Below, one piece after another: positions 44,987 to 53,560 of a stretch of 64,000 bases of DNA (position 1 is its first letter; each line of letters begins with the position of its first letter). Both the position numbers and the translations under genes were made by a program. Under the pieces are notes generated by a model. The model saw nothing but the letters and a program-made list of their open reading frames with translations, had not been told where the DNA came from and ran no database searches. This DNA comes from Stackebrandtia nassauensis DSM 44728 (GTDB lineage Bacteria > Actinomycetota > Actinomycetes > Mycobacteriales > Micromonosporaceae): assembly GCF_000024545.1 (NCBI RefSeq), contig NC_013947.1:4154001-4218000 (forward strand). The letters are read 5' to 3'.

Positions 44987-45181
44987 GTGAGCAAGCGCGG
45001 AACTGAACAGGTGAAGTGGACGGTGACTCTTCGCTCGGCGGGCGGGCAGGAGTGGACCTACGAGATCGAGACCGACCCGAAGACCTCGCAGACCGAGGTG
45101 GCTCGGGCGGCGTGGTTGTGGCATGACCGGGAGGGCGGCGGCGAGGTGGACCCGCGGCTCACCGAGGCCAACCGGGCTTGA
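44987..45181 (+). CDS. Small hypothetical protein (64 aa)
   Basis: Starts with GTG and reads VKWTVTLRSAGGQEWTYEIE followed by TDPKTSQTEVARAAWLWHDRE. The composition and codon bias look coding, and the predicted structure is two strands and a helix. No family recognised. It lies 29 bases before grpB in the same direction and may share its transcript. No strong ribosome-binding site is visible, so confidence is moderate. Confidence 0.55.
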   Translation: MSKRGTEQVKWTVTLRSAGGQEWTYEIETDPKTSQTEVARAAWLWHDREGGGEVDPRLTEANRA

Positions 45182-45210
45182 CCGTCGCACTGGCGCGTTA
45201 GCGTGTCGCG

Positions 45211-45903
45211 ATGAGCGAAGCGATCCCTGGGTGGGCAACCGAGGCGGCCGAGGTCAGCCCCTACGATCCGGCGTGGGCGGTGCGGGGCGAGCGTGAGGTC
45301 GCGTCGGTGGCGGGGCTGCTCGCCGATCAGTTGGTCGACGGGGTCGAGCACATCGGCTCTACGTCGGTTCCCGGCTTGGCCGCCAAGCCGATCGTCGACG
45401 TCATGGCCTCGGTGGCCGACCCGGACGCCGTGGTCGCCGGGTACGCGGCGCGGCTGGCCGAGCTGGGCTGGTGTTACGTCCCGCCCGAACTAGACCGGCG
45501 GTCCTGGCGGCGGTTCTTCGTCAAACCGGACGCTTCCGGGCGGCATCGCGAGGCTCACCTGCACGTCATCGCGGCCGGGAATGCCCGGTGGCGCGATCAG
45601 CTCGACTTCCGCGACGCGCTGCGCGGCGATGCCGCGCTCGTCGCCGAGTACGCGGCGCTCAAACGCGGGCTCGCCGCTCGGTGCGGCCACGACCGGGAGG
45701 CGTACACCGAGGGCAAGTCCGCGTTCGTCGCGTCCGTCCTGAGGGGTCAGAGGATGTCGTTAACGAGTTCGGTGGGACGGGCGAGTCGGGTTCCCTTGTC
45801 CGTCACCACGAACGGACGCTCGATCACGGCCGGGTTGTCGGCCATGATGCCGATGACCTCGTCGTCGGACAGGTCCGGGTTGTCCAGGCCGAGTTCCTTG
45901 TAG
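45211..45903 (+). CDS. GrpB/UPF0157 family protein with a C-terminal overrun
   Basis: 230 residues. The GrpB fold (nucleotidyltransferase-like) is complete by about residue 180: SPYDPAWAVRGEREVASVAG, VEHIGSTSVPGLAAKPIVDVM, HREAHLHVIAAGNARWRDQLDFRDAL and YTEGKSAFVASVL. Family members end at about this point. Here the frame runs on for about 50 residues (LTSSVGRASRVPLSVTTNG...) antisense to the convergent arsC-like gene, because no stop codon falls earlier. The function of the family is unclear; some are linked to CoA or nucleotide metabolism. Confidence 0.85.
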   Translation: MSEAIPGWATEAAEVSPYDPAWAVRGEREVASVAGLLADQLVDGVEHIGSTSVPGLAAKPIVDVMASVADPDAVVAGYAARLAELGWCYVPPELDRRSWRRFFVKPDASGRHREAHLHVIAAGNARWRDQLDFRDALRGDAALVAEYAALKRGLAARCGHDREAYTEGKSAFVASVLRGQRMSLTSSVGRASRVPLSVTTNGRSITAGLSAMMPMTSSSDRSGLSRPSSL

Positions 45904-46094
45904 AGCGCGTCCTTGCGCCGGGCCGCGTCGCGGGGCGCCAGTCCGGCGTCGGCGATCAGTTTCGCCAGTTCTGCCTTCGACGGCGGGTCCTTGAGGTACT
46001 CGACGACGGTCACCTCGGCACCGGACTGGTTGACCAGGTCGAGGGCCTGCCGGGACTTGCTGCAACGTGGATTGTGGAAGACGGTCGCTTTCAT
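45747..46094 (-). CDS. ArsC-family reductase (glutaredoxin-dependent arsenate reductase/YfgD type)
   Basis: 115 residues, standard ArsC length. The N-terminal VFHNPRCSKSRQALDLV contains the catalytic Cys with the following Ser/Arg. VEYLKDPPSKAELAKLI and NPAVIERPFVVTDKGTRLARP, with the RP loop Arg, complete the ArsC/Spx-like fold. It could be an arsenate reductase or an oxidoreductase of unknown substrate, and no other ars gene is nearby. Its ATG overlaps the stop of the FAD monooxygenase (ATGA). Its 3' end overlaps grpB by 157 bp on the opposite strand. Confidence 0.88.
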   Translation of the reverse strand: MKATVFHNPRCSKSRQALDLVNQSGAEVTVVEYLKDPPSKAELAKLIADAGLAPRDAARRKDALYKELGLDNPDLSDDEVIGIMADNPAVIERPFVVTDKGTRLARPTELVNDIL

Positions 46095-47458
46095 GGACGT
46101 GAGGCTATCCGGCCGTCGTCGGTGTCCGACGTCGCAGGTGGCGCGTCCGAGCCGGTGCGCGGCGGTTCGGTCCAGCGGGTCTTGAACACCGCCCGGCGCA
46201 GCGGCGGCACGGCGCCGCACACGCGCATGAAGGTGCGACCGCCGAGGCGCGCGATCCGCCCCGACAGCGCCTGCCGGGCTCGCGTCACCGAGGTGTCGAC
46301 GGCCGCGAAGCCGTGCTTGAGCATCTCCTTCTCGTATCCGGCCACCGCCTCGCGCAGCGACGAGCGTCCCCTGTCGACGTCGGTGAGCGCGCGGCACAGG
46401 AGCGCCGCGTCGCGCAGCGCGGTGTTGGCGCCGACGCCGCCGGTGGGCGGCATGCTGTGGATCGCGTCGCCCAGCAGGGTGATATTGCCGGTCGGCCAGG
46501 GTTTCACCTTGGTGGCGGCCCGGAACGCGAAGGCGTTGATCGTGTCGGGCGCGGTTTCGGCCAGGACGCGCCGCAGCCGTTCGTCCCAGTCGCGGGCGCG
46601 CTCCAGCACCAGGTCGCGCAGGACGGTGCCGGGGCTGTCGATGTCGACCGTGCCGGTGGGCAGGACGAACGCCCACATCATGTAGTCGGTGTTCTCGAAG
46701 TGCCGGAACAGTTCGGCAACGTCCAGCCCCGCCGCGGCGATGTCCTCGGCCAGCAGTGCCCGTGCATCGGTTTCGGTGTGGCGGCGTTGAAACGCGGCCG
46801 TGAACAGGAAGTCGCGCGGCGGCATGATGACGTTGAGCCCGGCCGCCAGGTGGTGCGGCAGCCAGTCGGCACCGGCCAGCGGCAGTTTGCCGCCGATGCC
46901 CATCGCGCCGACGTCCACACGCGAGGCCGCGGGAAGGACGCGGCGCCGCAGCCGGGAGTTGGCGCCGTCGGCGGCCACCACGAAGTCGGCCTCGGCGCTG
47001 GTGCCGTCGGCGAAGTTGACGCGCACTCGGCCGTCGTCGAGTTGTTCGTGGTCGACGAACTCCTTGCCGAATCGCACCCGGTCCCCCAGGCCCGCCAACA
47101 GGATCTGCCGCAGGGTGACGCGGCTGGCCGCGTGGTGGCCGCTGGCGGGGTCGTCGTGGCCGCCCCGGAAGATCTCCGGCTCGACCAGGCACAGTGGTGC
47201 GAGTTTCTCGGTCAGGAACCCGAAGCCCGCCGTTCCCGCCTCACCGGCGGTCGCGACGAACGCGTTCCACAGTGGCTCGGGGAGGCACTCGGCCAGCGCC
47301 GCGCTGCCGTTCGGGTCGATGTGGACACGGTATCCCTGCTCGCGGGAGGTGACGGTGGCGTCGCGTTCGTAGACGGTGAAGTCGATTCCGGCGCGGGCCA
47401 GGCCCTGCGCCAGGCACAGTCCGCCGTTGCCGCCGCCGATGATGGCGATCGTGGTCAT
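46091..47458 (-). CDS. FAD-dependent monooxygenase
   Basis: 455 residues. IAIIGGGNGGLCLAQGLARAG is the FAD-binding motif, FVVAADGANSRLRRRVLP the DG motif, and NITLLGDAIHSMPPTGGVGANTALRDA the GD motif, as in PHBH-class hydroxylases of the salicylate or TetX type. Substrate unknown. The ATG overlaps the TetR stop and the stop overlaps the arsC-like start, giving a coupled regulator-enzyme-reductase operon. Confidence 0.91.
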   Translation of the reverse strand: MTTIAIIGGGNGGLCLAQGLARAGIDFTVYERDATVTSREQGYRVHIDPNGSAALAECLPEPLWNAFVATAGEAGTAGFGFLTEKLAPLCLVEPEIFRGGHDDPASGHHAASRVTLRQILLAGLGDRVRFGKEFVDHEQLDDGRVRVNFADGTSAEADFVVAADGANSRLRRRVLPAASRVDVGAMGIGGKLPLAGADWLPHHLAAGLNVIMPPRDFLFTAAFQRRHTETDARALLAEDIAAAGLDVAELFRHFENTDYMMWAFVLPTGTVDIDSPGTVLRDLVLERARDWDERLRRVLAETAPDTINAFAFRAATKVKPWPTGNITLLGDAIHSMPPTGGVGANTALRDAALLCRALTDVDRGRSSLREAVAGYEKEMLKHGFAAVDTSVTRARQALSGRIARLGGRTFMRVCGAVPPLRRAVFKTRWTEPPRTGSDAPPATSDTDDGRIASRP

Positions 47459-48018
47459 GGTCGTTCCTCACGGGGAGTCAGCAGCCGCAGCAACTCGTCG
47501 ATGGCCGCGGCGGCGCGATCGGGGTCGGGTGCGAAGGAAGCGCCCTTGACGGCCGCGATCACCAGTTCGGCGGCGGCCTCGGGGTCGGTGTCGGAGTGCC
47601 AGCCGGGTTGGCGGAACAGGGTGGTCGTGGTGTCGCGCCACCGGTTGTCGCGTTCGGCCAAAATGGCGCGGATGTTGTCGTCGCGGGTCGCGCGCAGGTC
47701 GAGTTCACGCAGGACGATGAACAGGCGGGGACGCTCACGCATGAGGCGTACCAACAGGTTGAGGTGATCGCGCAGCTGCTCGGCGGGGCTGCCGGTGAGT
47801 GGTTTGCCGGTGCGGAACGGGGCGATCGCGTGGTCGACGACGGCCGCGATCAGGTCGGCCTTGGTGGCGAAGTGGTGGTGGACGGTGGAGTGGTCGATGC
47901 CGACGGCGCGGGCCACCGCGCGGGTGCGCAGGCCCTCGAAGCCGTTGGCGGCGATCTCGTCGAAGGCGGCCTCCACCAGCTGTTGCCTGCGGTCGGTGCT
48001 GGCCGTGGGTTTCGGCAT
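47455..48018 (-). CDS. TetR-family transcriptional regulator
   Basis: 187 residues. The HTH is LRTRAVARAVGIDHSTVHHHFATK. The C-terminal domain includes LFIVLRELDLRATRDDNIRAILAERDNRWR. ATG 48018 was chosen to place the HTH at the usual distance; the longer frame to 48114 crosses the operator. First gene in the operon with the FAD monooxygenase and ArsC-like protein; expected to autoregulate through the palindrome just upstream. Confidence 0.92.
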   Translation of the reverse strand: MPKPTASTDRRQQLVEAAFDEIAANGFEGLRTRAVARAVGIDHSTVHHHFATKADLIAAVVDHAIAPFRTGKPLTGSPAEQLRDHLNLLVRLMRERPRLFIVLRELDLRATRDDNIRAILAERDNRWRDTTTTLFRQPGWHSDTDPEAAAELVIAAVKGASFAPDPDRAAAAIDELLRLLTPREERP

Positions 48019-48033
48019 GTATCGATCCTCGTC

Positions 48034-48057
48034 TCTCAACCAACCGGTTGGTGGAGA
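48034..48057. promoter_or_regulatory. Palindromic operator of the TetR/FAD-monooxygenase/ArsC operon
   Basis: ACCAACCGGTTGGT (48039-48052) is a perfect 14-bp palindrome, extended to 24 bp by TCTC/GAGA outside one mismatched pair. It ends 16 bp before the TetR ATG, within the expected promoter. Confidence 0.75.
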
Positions 48058-48129
48058 CGTTAGCACGCCGGTTCGACGCATGCCAAACGGTGGACGCGCG
48101 ATCCGCGCGTCCACCGTGGATTAAAGGAC

Positions 48130-48531
48130 TCAGGCGGCGATCACCGCGACGACTTCGACCTCCAGCAGCGCGCCGGGACGGAACAGCCGTGTCACCTCGA
48201 CGGTGGTGCTGGTCGGGGGTTCGCCGTCGAAGTAGGTGCGGCGCACGTCGCCGTACTCCCGCAGTCTGTCCATATCGGTCAGGAAGGTGCGGATGTTGAC
48301 GATGTCGTCGAATCCGGCGCCGTGGGCGGCCAGCAGCTTGCCGATGATCTCCATGACCACATGCGACTGTTTGGTCATGTCGCCGGGCGCGACCACCTCG
48401 CCGTCGTGGTCGAGGGCGATCTGCCCGGACAGGTGCAGCGTGACGGAGTCGCCGGACTCCACTTTGATGACGTTGGTGTAGTGGCCACCGGGTTTCGGCG
48501 CGGCCTCGGGGTTGTCGTAGGTCTTGCGCAT
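48130..48531 (-). CDS. RidA/YjgF-family protein
   Basis: 133 residues. VTLHLSGQIALDHDGEVVAPGDMTKQ and the C-terminal RTYFDGEPPTSTTVEVTRLFRPGALLEVEVVAVI are RidA-family blocks. The conserved Arg of active enamine/imine deaminases would be RLFRPG here. The sequence is more divergent than archetypal RidA, so a specialised member is possible. It follows the dehydrogenase gene with 21 bases between, so the two may form an operon. Confidence 0.9.
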   Translation of the reverse strand: MRKTYDNPEAAPKPGGHYTNVIKVESGDSVTLHLSGQIALDHDGEVVAPGDMTKQSHVVMEIIGKLLAAHGAGFDDIVNIRTFLTDMDRLREYGDVRRTYFDGEPPTSTTVEVTRLFRPGALLEVEVVAVIAA

Positions 48532-48552
48532 GGGTTTTCCTCTCCGGTGTGG

Positions 48553-49371
48553 TTATTCGAAGGTCGCGACGGCCTGACGCACGACCGTCCACAGTCCTGC
48601 CTGTGCGTCGGATTCGGCGACCTGGTTGAGGTGGGCCTCCACGGCCTGGAAGACCGCGAGGCCCTCGGCGGACTCGTGGGCCAGCCGGACGTCCTTGGCG
48701 GCCAGGTAGACCGGGAAGTCGCCGCCGTCGGGGTCGTAGCGCCGCAGGGCCGGGCTCAACGGGGTCTGTGACAGCAGTTCGCGGGTGGCGGCCTCGTCGA
48801 GACCCAGCTGGGCGGCCAGCGCGAAGCTTTGCGCCAGCACCGTCGCGGTGGCGATCATCGCGGCGTTGACGACGAGTTTGGCCGCCGAACCGCCGCCGAT
48901 CGCGCCACAGTCGACGATCGTTCCCAGGTGCTCCAGCACCGGACGGGCCCGGTCCACGTCGGACTTGGCGCCCGCCGTCAGGATCGCCAGCGATCCCGCC
49001 AGCACCTGCGGCACGCTGCCCTTGACCGGCGCGTCCAACAGCGGCAGTGCGTGGTGTTTCGCGGCCAGCGCCCGGGTCTCGTCCGGCGAGATGGTGGACA
49101 TCTGGACCACCACCGCCTCGCTTCCGAGCGCCGGGACCACCTCGGCCAGCACCTCGGCCACCGCCGGGCCGTCGGCCAGCATGACCAGCACCAGATCGGC
49201 TTCGGTGACCGCTTCGGCGGCGCTGGCCGCGACGGTGGCCCCGGCCGCGCGGGCCGCCTCGCAGCGCGCCGGATCGCGGTTCCACACCCTCACGTCGGCG
49301 TCGTGTTCGCGCAGCCGCGCCGCCATCGCGGCGCCCATGCGTCCCTGTCCCAATATCGCCGTGGTCGGCAT
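48553..49371 (-). CDS. NAD(P)-binding 3-hydroxyisobutyrate-dehydrogenase-like oxidoreductase
   Basis: 272 residues. AILGQGRMGAAMAARLREHDADVRVWNRD is the family Rossmann start (GxGxMG), DAPVKGSVPQVLAGSLAILTAG the substrate segment, and GGSAAKLVVNAAM carries the catalytic Lys. It is a beta-hydroxyacid dehydrogenase or imine-reductase-like enzyme; short size (272 against about 290) and QGRMG favour the imine-reductase/glyoxylate-reductase side. Divergent from a LysR gene that likely regulates it, and followed by ridA. Confidence 0.9.
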   Translation of the reverse strand: MPTTAILGQGRMGAAMAARLREHDADVRVWNRDPARCEAARAAGATVAASAAEAVTEADLVLVMLADGPAVAEVLAEVVPALGSEAVVVQMSTISPDETRALAAKHHALPLLDAPVKGSVPQVLAGSLAILTAGAKSDVDRARPVLEHLGTIVDCGAIGGGSAAKLVVNAAMIATATVLAQSFALAAQLGLDEAATRELLSQTPLSPALRRYDPDGGDFPVYLAAKDVRLAHESAEGLAVFQAVEAHLNQVAESDAQAGLWTVVRQAVATFE

Positions 49372-49430
49372 CGTCGGTTTCCTCACTGGTGATCCGGTGT
49401 GAACGGTTGCGACGCTATGCTCGAACCAGC

Positions 49431-49447
49431 CATTCGACCAACGAATG
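49431..49447. promoter_or_regulatory. LysR-type dyad between the dehydrogenase and LysR genes
   Basis: CATTCG and CGAATG flank ACCAA, giving a 17-bp dyad with ATTCG...CGAAT half-sites in the 119-bp divergent region. LysR proteins bind interrupted dyads of this size, typically with a T-N11-A core, which this site contains. Confidence 0.6.
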
Positions 49448-49490
49448 TTTCGCATGAGATCCATGCGGAATGCGCATAACTGGAGCTCCC

Positions 49491-50423
49491 ATGGAAACCG
49501 CCTGGCTCGAGGTGTTCCGCGCCATAGCCCGCACCGGGTCCTTCACCGCCGCCGCCAAGGACCTCGGCTACACCCAGTCGGCGATCTCCCGTCACGTCGC
49601 GGCACTGGAGTCCGAGATGGACGCCGTGCTGTTCCACCGGCTGGCGCGGGGCGTGCGACTGACCGAACCCGGCCGATTCCTGTTGGGACACGCCGAGGCC
49701 GTCCTGGCGAGGCTCAATGAAGCCAAAAAGGACATCGGTGACGTTCGACGGCTCGCCGCCGGTCGGGTGCGGGTCGGTTCCTTCGCCACCGTGGGTGTGA
49801 CGCTGGTGCCGCAGGCGATCGCGCGGTTCACCGCCGCGCACCCCGACGTCACCGTCACCCACCTCGACGACCTGACCCGACAACTGGCCCCGCGCGTCGC
49901 CCGCGACGAACTGGACGTGGCCGTCCTCAATGGCTACCCACCGCAGATCGCGGCACTGCCACCGCTGAGCTTGCGGAAACTGTGCGACGAACCGATGTCC
50001 GTCGCGCTGCCCGCCGGGCACCGGCTCGCCGACCGCCGACGCGTCAGGCTCACCGAACTGGCCGACGAGAACTGGATCGCGGGCAACCCCACCCCCGAGG
50101 ACACCCTCATCAGCGCCGCGCTGCGCCAGGGCTTCGCGCCACGCATCGCCTACGTGGCACGGGAATGGACCGCCAAGCAGGGCTTCGTGGCGGCGGGCCT
50201 GGGGGTGACGCTGATCCCGGCGCTGGCGGCGGCGTCGATACGACCCGACATCGCACTGGTGCCTGTGGACTCCGCGACCACGCCGGTGCGCGGGATCTAC
50301 GCGGCCACCGCGCCTGAAATCGAACCGGCACCGGCGGTCCGGGCCTTCGTGGACGTCCTGTGTGCACAGGCGGAACGACTCGTCAAAGAGCTAAACATCC
50401 AAATACCCGGAAACCGTAACTGA
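49491..50423 (+). CDS. LysR-family transcriptional regulator
   Basis: 310 residues. The N-terminal winged HTH is LEVFRAIARTGSFTAAAKDLGYTQSAISRHVAALE, followed by the periplasmic-binding-like effector domain beginning VRVGSFATVGVTLVPQAIARF. The ATG at 49491 (rather than an upstream start at 49470) gives the standard family N-terminus METAWLEVF. Divergent from the 3-hydroxyisobutyrate-dehydrogenase-like gene, its probable target. Confidence 0.94.
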   Translation: METAWLEVFRAIARTGSFTAAAKDLGYTQSAISRHVAALESEMDAVLFHRLARGVRLTEPGRFLLGHAEAVLARLNEAKKDIGDVRRLAAGRVRVGSFATVGVTLVPQAIARFTAAHPDVTVTHLDDLTRQLAPRVARDELDVAVLNGYPPQIAALPPLSLRKLCDEPMSVALPAGHRLADRRRVRLTELADENWIAGNPTPEDTLISAALRQGFAPRIAYVAREWTAKQGFVAAGLGVTLIPALAAASIRPDIALVPVDSATTPVRGIYAATAPEIEPAPAVRAFVDVLCAQAERLVKELNIQIPGNRN

Positions 50424-50472
50424 AAGTGCTCACCTCATTACACTCAGGCCAACGGTGTTGTGAGGATGTCCC

Positions 50473-51825
50473 ATGAAGCTGTTTCGGCACACGCGTCTCA
50501 CGATCACAGCGGTAGCGGTCACGGCGATCGCGATCAGCACGAGCATCGGCGTCACCGGCACCGGTGCCGACGCCGCGATCACCGATTCCGGGCTCGCGTC
50601 ACGGTTCTCCGCCGACCTGTACGGCGACGTCACGACGATCGGCAACCGGGAACCCGCCTGCGGCCACGACTGCGCCGAAGCCAGTTCGGCGCGGCTGCGC
50701 ATCCCCGAGGGCGCCACGGTCGCGCACGCGCGACTGTCGTGGGCCAGCGGCCTGGGCGAGGCGTGCCGAACCGACGCCCCGACGGCGTCGACGCGGCTGC
50801 GCGTCGGCGACGCCGAGGCGGCCACGGTGCCGGGCCGGGTCACCGGCGGCGACACCGCTGAGGCGGACGTGACGAAGCGACTGTCCGGGCTGGCGGGCGG
50901 CACCGCCGTCACCGTCGAGGGCGTGCGCGCCGGGGACTGCGCGGCAGGCTGGAGCCTGACCGTGGCCTACGAGCTGCCGCGCGGCCGGGCCGACGGCGTC
51001 GTCAAGCGACACGTCGCCATCTACGGGGGCGCGCTGACCGCGTCCGAGTCCGCGCTGCGGCTGGACGGGTTCCGGCGCTTCGGCACCGCCGCGCCGCGCC
51101 TGAGCGCCACCGGATACGGCGACACCCGACTGAGCGTCAACGGCACCGCGATCGCCCCGGCGGGGTCCCACATCACCGACACGCCGCTGCCCGAAGGCGT
51201 CATCGCCGCGGGCGACACCTCGGCCGACATCGGCATCAGCGGCGCCGAACCGCTGCTCCAGCAGGTCGCGCTGTCGGTACCGGTGCCCGACGTCAGTATC
51301 AACGCGACCGCCACACCCCAGCGGATCGGCCCCGGCGACACCGTCGTCCACACCATCACGGTCACCAACAACGGCGACGCCCCCGTCGAGGACGCGTCGT
51401 TCCGCGTCGACCTGTCGCGGGCACTGGACGACGCCACCCGCCCCTTCGACGTCACCGCCAGCACCGGCGAGTCCGTGTTCAAGGGCCGATCCCTGAAATG
51501 GACCGGCACGCTCCCGGCCGAGGCCACCGCGACGCTGACCTACTCGGTGACGGTCAAGAACCCCCGTCCCGGCGACGGCAAGCTGGAGAGCACCGTCATC
51601 GGCGGCACCGACACCAACTGCTCGGCCAAGAAGCCCGCGTCCGAGTGCTTCGTGAAGCTGAGCTTCCCGCCCCGGCCCAAGGTGGACGTCAACGACTCCG
51701 GCACCGGCATCTTCCTGCCGGTGACCGGCGCGCCTGTGGGCGGCCTGTTCGCGCTCGCGACGGTCGCGCTGCTCGGCGGCGCGGCACTGTGGCTGGCCTC
51801 GCGACGGCCGGGCCGCGCGCGCTGA
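50473..51825 (+). CDS. Secreted DUF11-type protein with C-terminal LPXTG sorting signal
   Basis: 450 residues. A signal peptide covers about 1-35 (LTITAVAVTAIAISTSIGVTG). The N-terminal region has paired Cys residues (PACGHDCAEASSARLRIPEG) and looks like a secreted beta-rich domain. A DUF11 repeat follows at about 270-375 (TPQRIGPGDTVVHTITVTNNGDAPVEDA). At the end, LPVTG (415-419), a hydrophobic span (GGLFALATVALLGGAALWLA) and RRPGRAR form a full sortase signal, so it should be linked to peptidoglycan. Role unknown; adhesion or surface structure is an inference. Confidence 0.88.
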   Translation: MKLFRHTRLTITAVAVTAIAISTSIGVTGTGADAAITDSGLASRFSADLYGDVTTIGNREPACGHDCAEASSARLRIPEGATVAHARLSWASGLGEACRTDAPTASTRLRVGDAEAATVPGRVTGGDTAEADVTKRLSGLAGGTAVTVEGVRAGDCAAGWSLTVAYELPRGRADGVVKRHVAIYGGALTASESALRLDGFRRFGTAAPRLSATGYGDTRLSVNGTAIAPAGSHITDTPLPEGVIAAGDTSADIGISGAEPLLQQVALSVPVPDVSINATATPQRIGPGDTVVHTITVTNNGDAPVEDASFRVDLSRALDDATRPFDVTASTGESVFKGRSLKWTGTLPAEATATLTYSVTVKNPRPGDGKLESTVIGGTDTNCSAKKPASECFVKLSFPPRPKVDVNDSGTGIFLPVTGAPVGGLFALATVALLGGAALWLASRRPGRAR

Positions 51826-52069
51826 CGCGCCGCGCAAGACGGCAGCGGGACCAGGCGGGCTGACGTGCCCGCCGCGCGGGAAACGGCCGGGCCGCACCCG
51901 TTGAAGCACCCGCCGCGCGAGGGGCCGTGCCGAGCGGCCGGGCTCCCGCGTTGGCCGCGCGCGCTGACGTGCCGCGCGAGGCGACGGGACGGGCCGCAGC
52001 CGTTGAACCGCCGCGCGAAGCGCCGGCGGGGCCGCGCCGAGCGGCCGGGCTCCGCGTCGGTTGAACCCG
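51822..52069. repeat. Degenerate alternating GC-rich repeats
   Basis: Two unit types alternate. Type A (about 39-41 bp) begins GCTGACG and contains GCCGCGCGA-like sequence, near 51822, 51858 and 51968. Type B (about 58-61 bp) begins GTTGAA and carries GCCGAGCGGCCGGGCTCC, near 51899 and 52008. A2-B and A3-B together form two copies of a roughly 100-bp higher-order repeat. A final GTTGAACC begins another copy. It fills the space between the stops of the convergent surface protein and peptide transporter genes. Confidence 0.6.
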
Positions 52070-53560
52070 CTAGTGGATACCGCGCATGAGGCTGCGCAGC
52101 GCTCTGGCGAACAGCACCGCGAACAGGCCCAGCGCGAGGCTGGCCCCGCCCAGGATGCTGAAGTAGCCCGGGTCGCCCAGCGGTCCCTGGAGCCGGGCCA
52201 CCTGGCCGCCGATCGCGTCGCCGACCGCGTTGGCCAAGAACCACAGGCCCAGCATCTGCGACAGGTATCCGGCGGGTGCCAGTTTGGTGGTCGCCGACAG
52301 CCCCACGGGGCTGAGCGACAGCTCACCGGCGACCTGGATCGCGTATACCGCCACGATCCACAGTGGTGACACCTTCTCGCCGCCGACGGCCGCCATCGCG
52401 GCGAAGCTCATCAGGATGAACGCGACCCCGTTGAAGATCAGACCGAAGCAGAACTTCACCGGCGTCGACAGCCGGTGCCCCAGCCGCAGCCACACGATGG
52501 CCGCCAGCGGCGAACCGATAATGATCAGGATCGGGTTGATGGACTGCAACATCGCCGCCGACACCTGCCCCACCAGCGGCAGGTCCAGGTCGACGTCCTT
52601 CTCGGTGAACAGGTTGATCACCGAACCGGCCTGGTCGTAGATCAGCCAGAACGCCGCGGCGAACACGAACAGGTACACGTAAGCGTGCACCCGGCTGCGT
52701 TCGACCGAGGTCATACCCGGGTCGGCGAACATCCGGACGAAGTACACGACCGCCACGATGATCGGCACGAAGGTGATGACGAGCAGGATCGCCGTGGACG
52801 AGCCCATCCCGGCCACGTCGGTCAGCACCCACACCGCCGCCACACAGGCCGCGATCGACAGCACACCGCCGATCAGCACGTTGCGGACCAGTTTCGCCGA
52901 CTCGCCCTCCACCAACGGCTTGACGACCTCCCGGCCGAGGTCGCCCATGCCGCGTCCGCCGACGACGTACCAGATGACGGCGATGGTCATGCCGACCCCG
53001 GCGGCGGCGAAGCCCATGTGCCAGCCGACGTTCCCGGCCAGGTAGCCGGTGATCAGCGGCGCGACGAAACCGCCGATGTTGATGCCCATGTAGAACAGCG
53101 AGAACCCGGCGTCGCGGCGCGGATCGTCGCGAGGGTACAGCTCCCCCACCATCGCCGACATGTTCGGCTTCAGCAGACCGGTGCCGCACACGATCAGCAC
53201 CAGGCCGAGGAAGAACGTCGGCTGCCACGGCAGCGCCAGGCTGTAGTGGCCCAGTGCGATGATGACCCCGCCCCACAGCACCGAGCGTCGGGCGCCGATC
53301 AGCCGGTCGGCGATCCAGGCACCCGGCAGCGCCATGAGGTACACGAAGCCGTTGTAGACGCCGTACAGGGCGTTGGCGTCCCCGGCCGCCCATCCCCAGC
53401 CGCCGTTGGCCACCGAGGCGGTCAGGAACAGCACCAGGATGGCGCGCATGCCGTAGAAGCTGAAGCGTTCCCACAGTTCGGTGGAGAAGAGCGTCGCCAG
53501 GGCCCAGGGATGTCCGAAGAAGCTACGGTCGTTCGAAGCGGTGGTTGTGCCTTCGGTCAT
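52070..53560 (-). CDS. POT/PTR-family proton-coupled oligopeptide transporter
   Basis: 496 residues with about 12-14 membrane segments. The ExxER motif is in STELWERFSFYGMRAILVLF in TM1. GAWIADRLIGARRSVLWG and LLKPNMSAMVGELYPRDDPRRDAGFSLFYMGINIGGF are the two PTR signatures. It takes up di- and tripeptides with protons. ATG 53560 fits the family. The upstream 319 bp are shared with rbpA, transcribed the other way. Confidence 0.95.
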   Translation of the reverse strand: MTEGTTTASNDRSFFGHPWALATLFSTELWERFSFYGMRAILVLFLTASVANGGWGWAAGDANALYGVYNGFVYLMALPGAWIADRLIGARRSVLWGGVIIALGHYSLALPWQPTFFLGLVLIVCGTGLLKPNMSAMVGELYPRDDPRRDAGFSLFYMGINIGGFVAPLITGYLAGNVGWHMGFAAAGVGMTIAVIWYVVGGRGMGDLGREVVKPLVEGESAKLVRNVLIGGVLSIAACVAAVWVLTDVAGMGSSTAILLVITFVPIIVAVVYFVRMFADPGMTSVERSRVHAYVYLFVFAAAFWLIYDQAGSVINLFTEKDVDLDLPLVGQVSAAMLQSINPILIIIGSPLAAIVWLRLGHRLSTPVKFCFGLIFNGVAFILMSFAAMAAVGGEKVSPLWIVAVYAIQVAGELSLSPVGLSATTKLAPAGYLSQMLGLWFLANAVGDAIGGQVARLQGPLGDPGYFSILGGASLALGLFAVLFARALRSLMRGIH

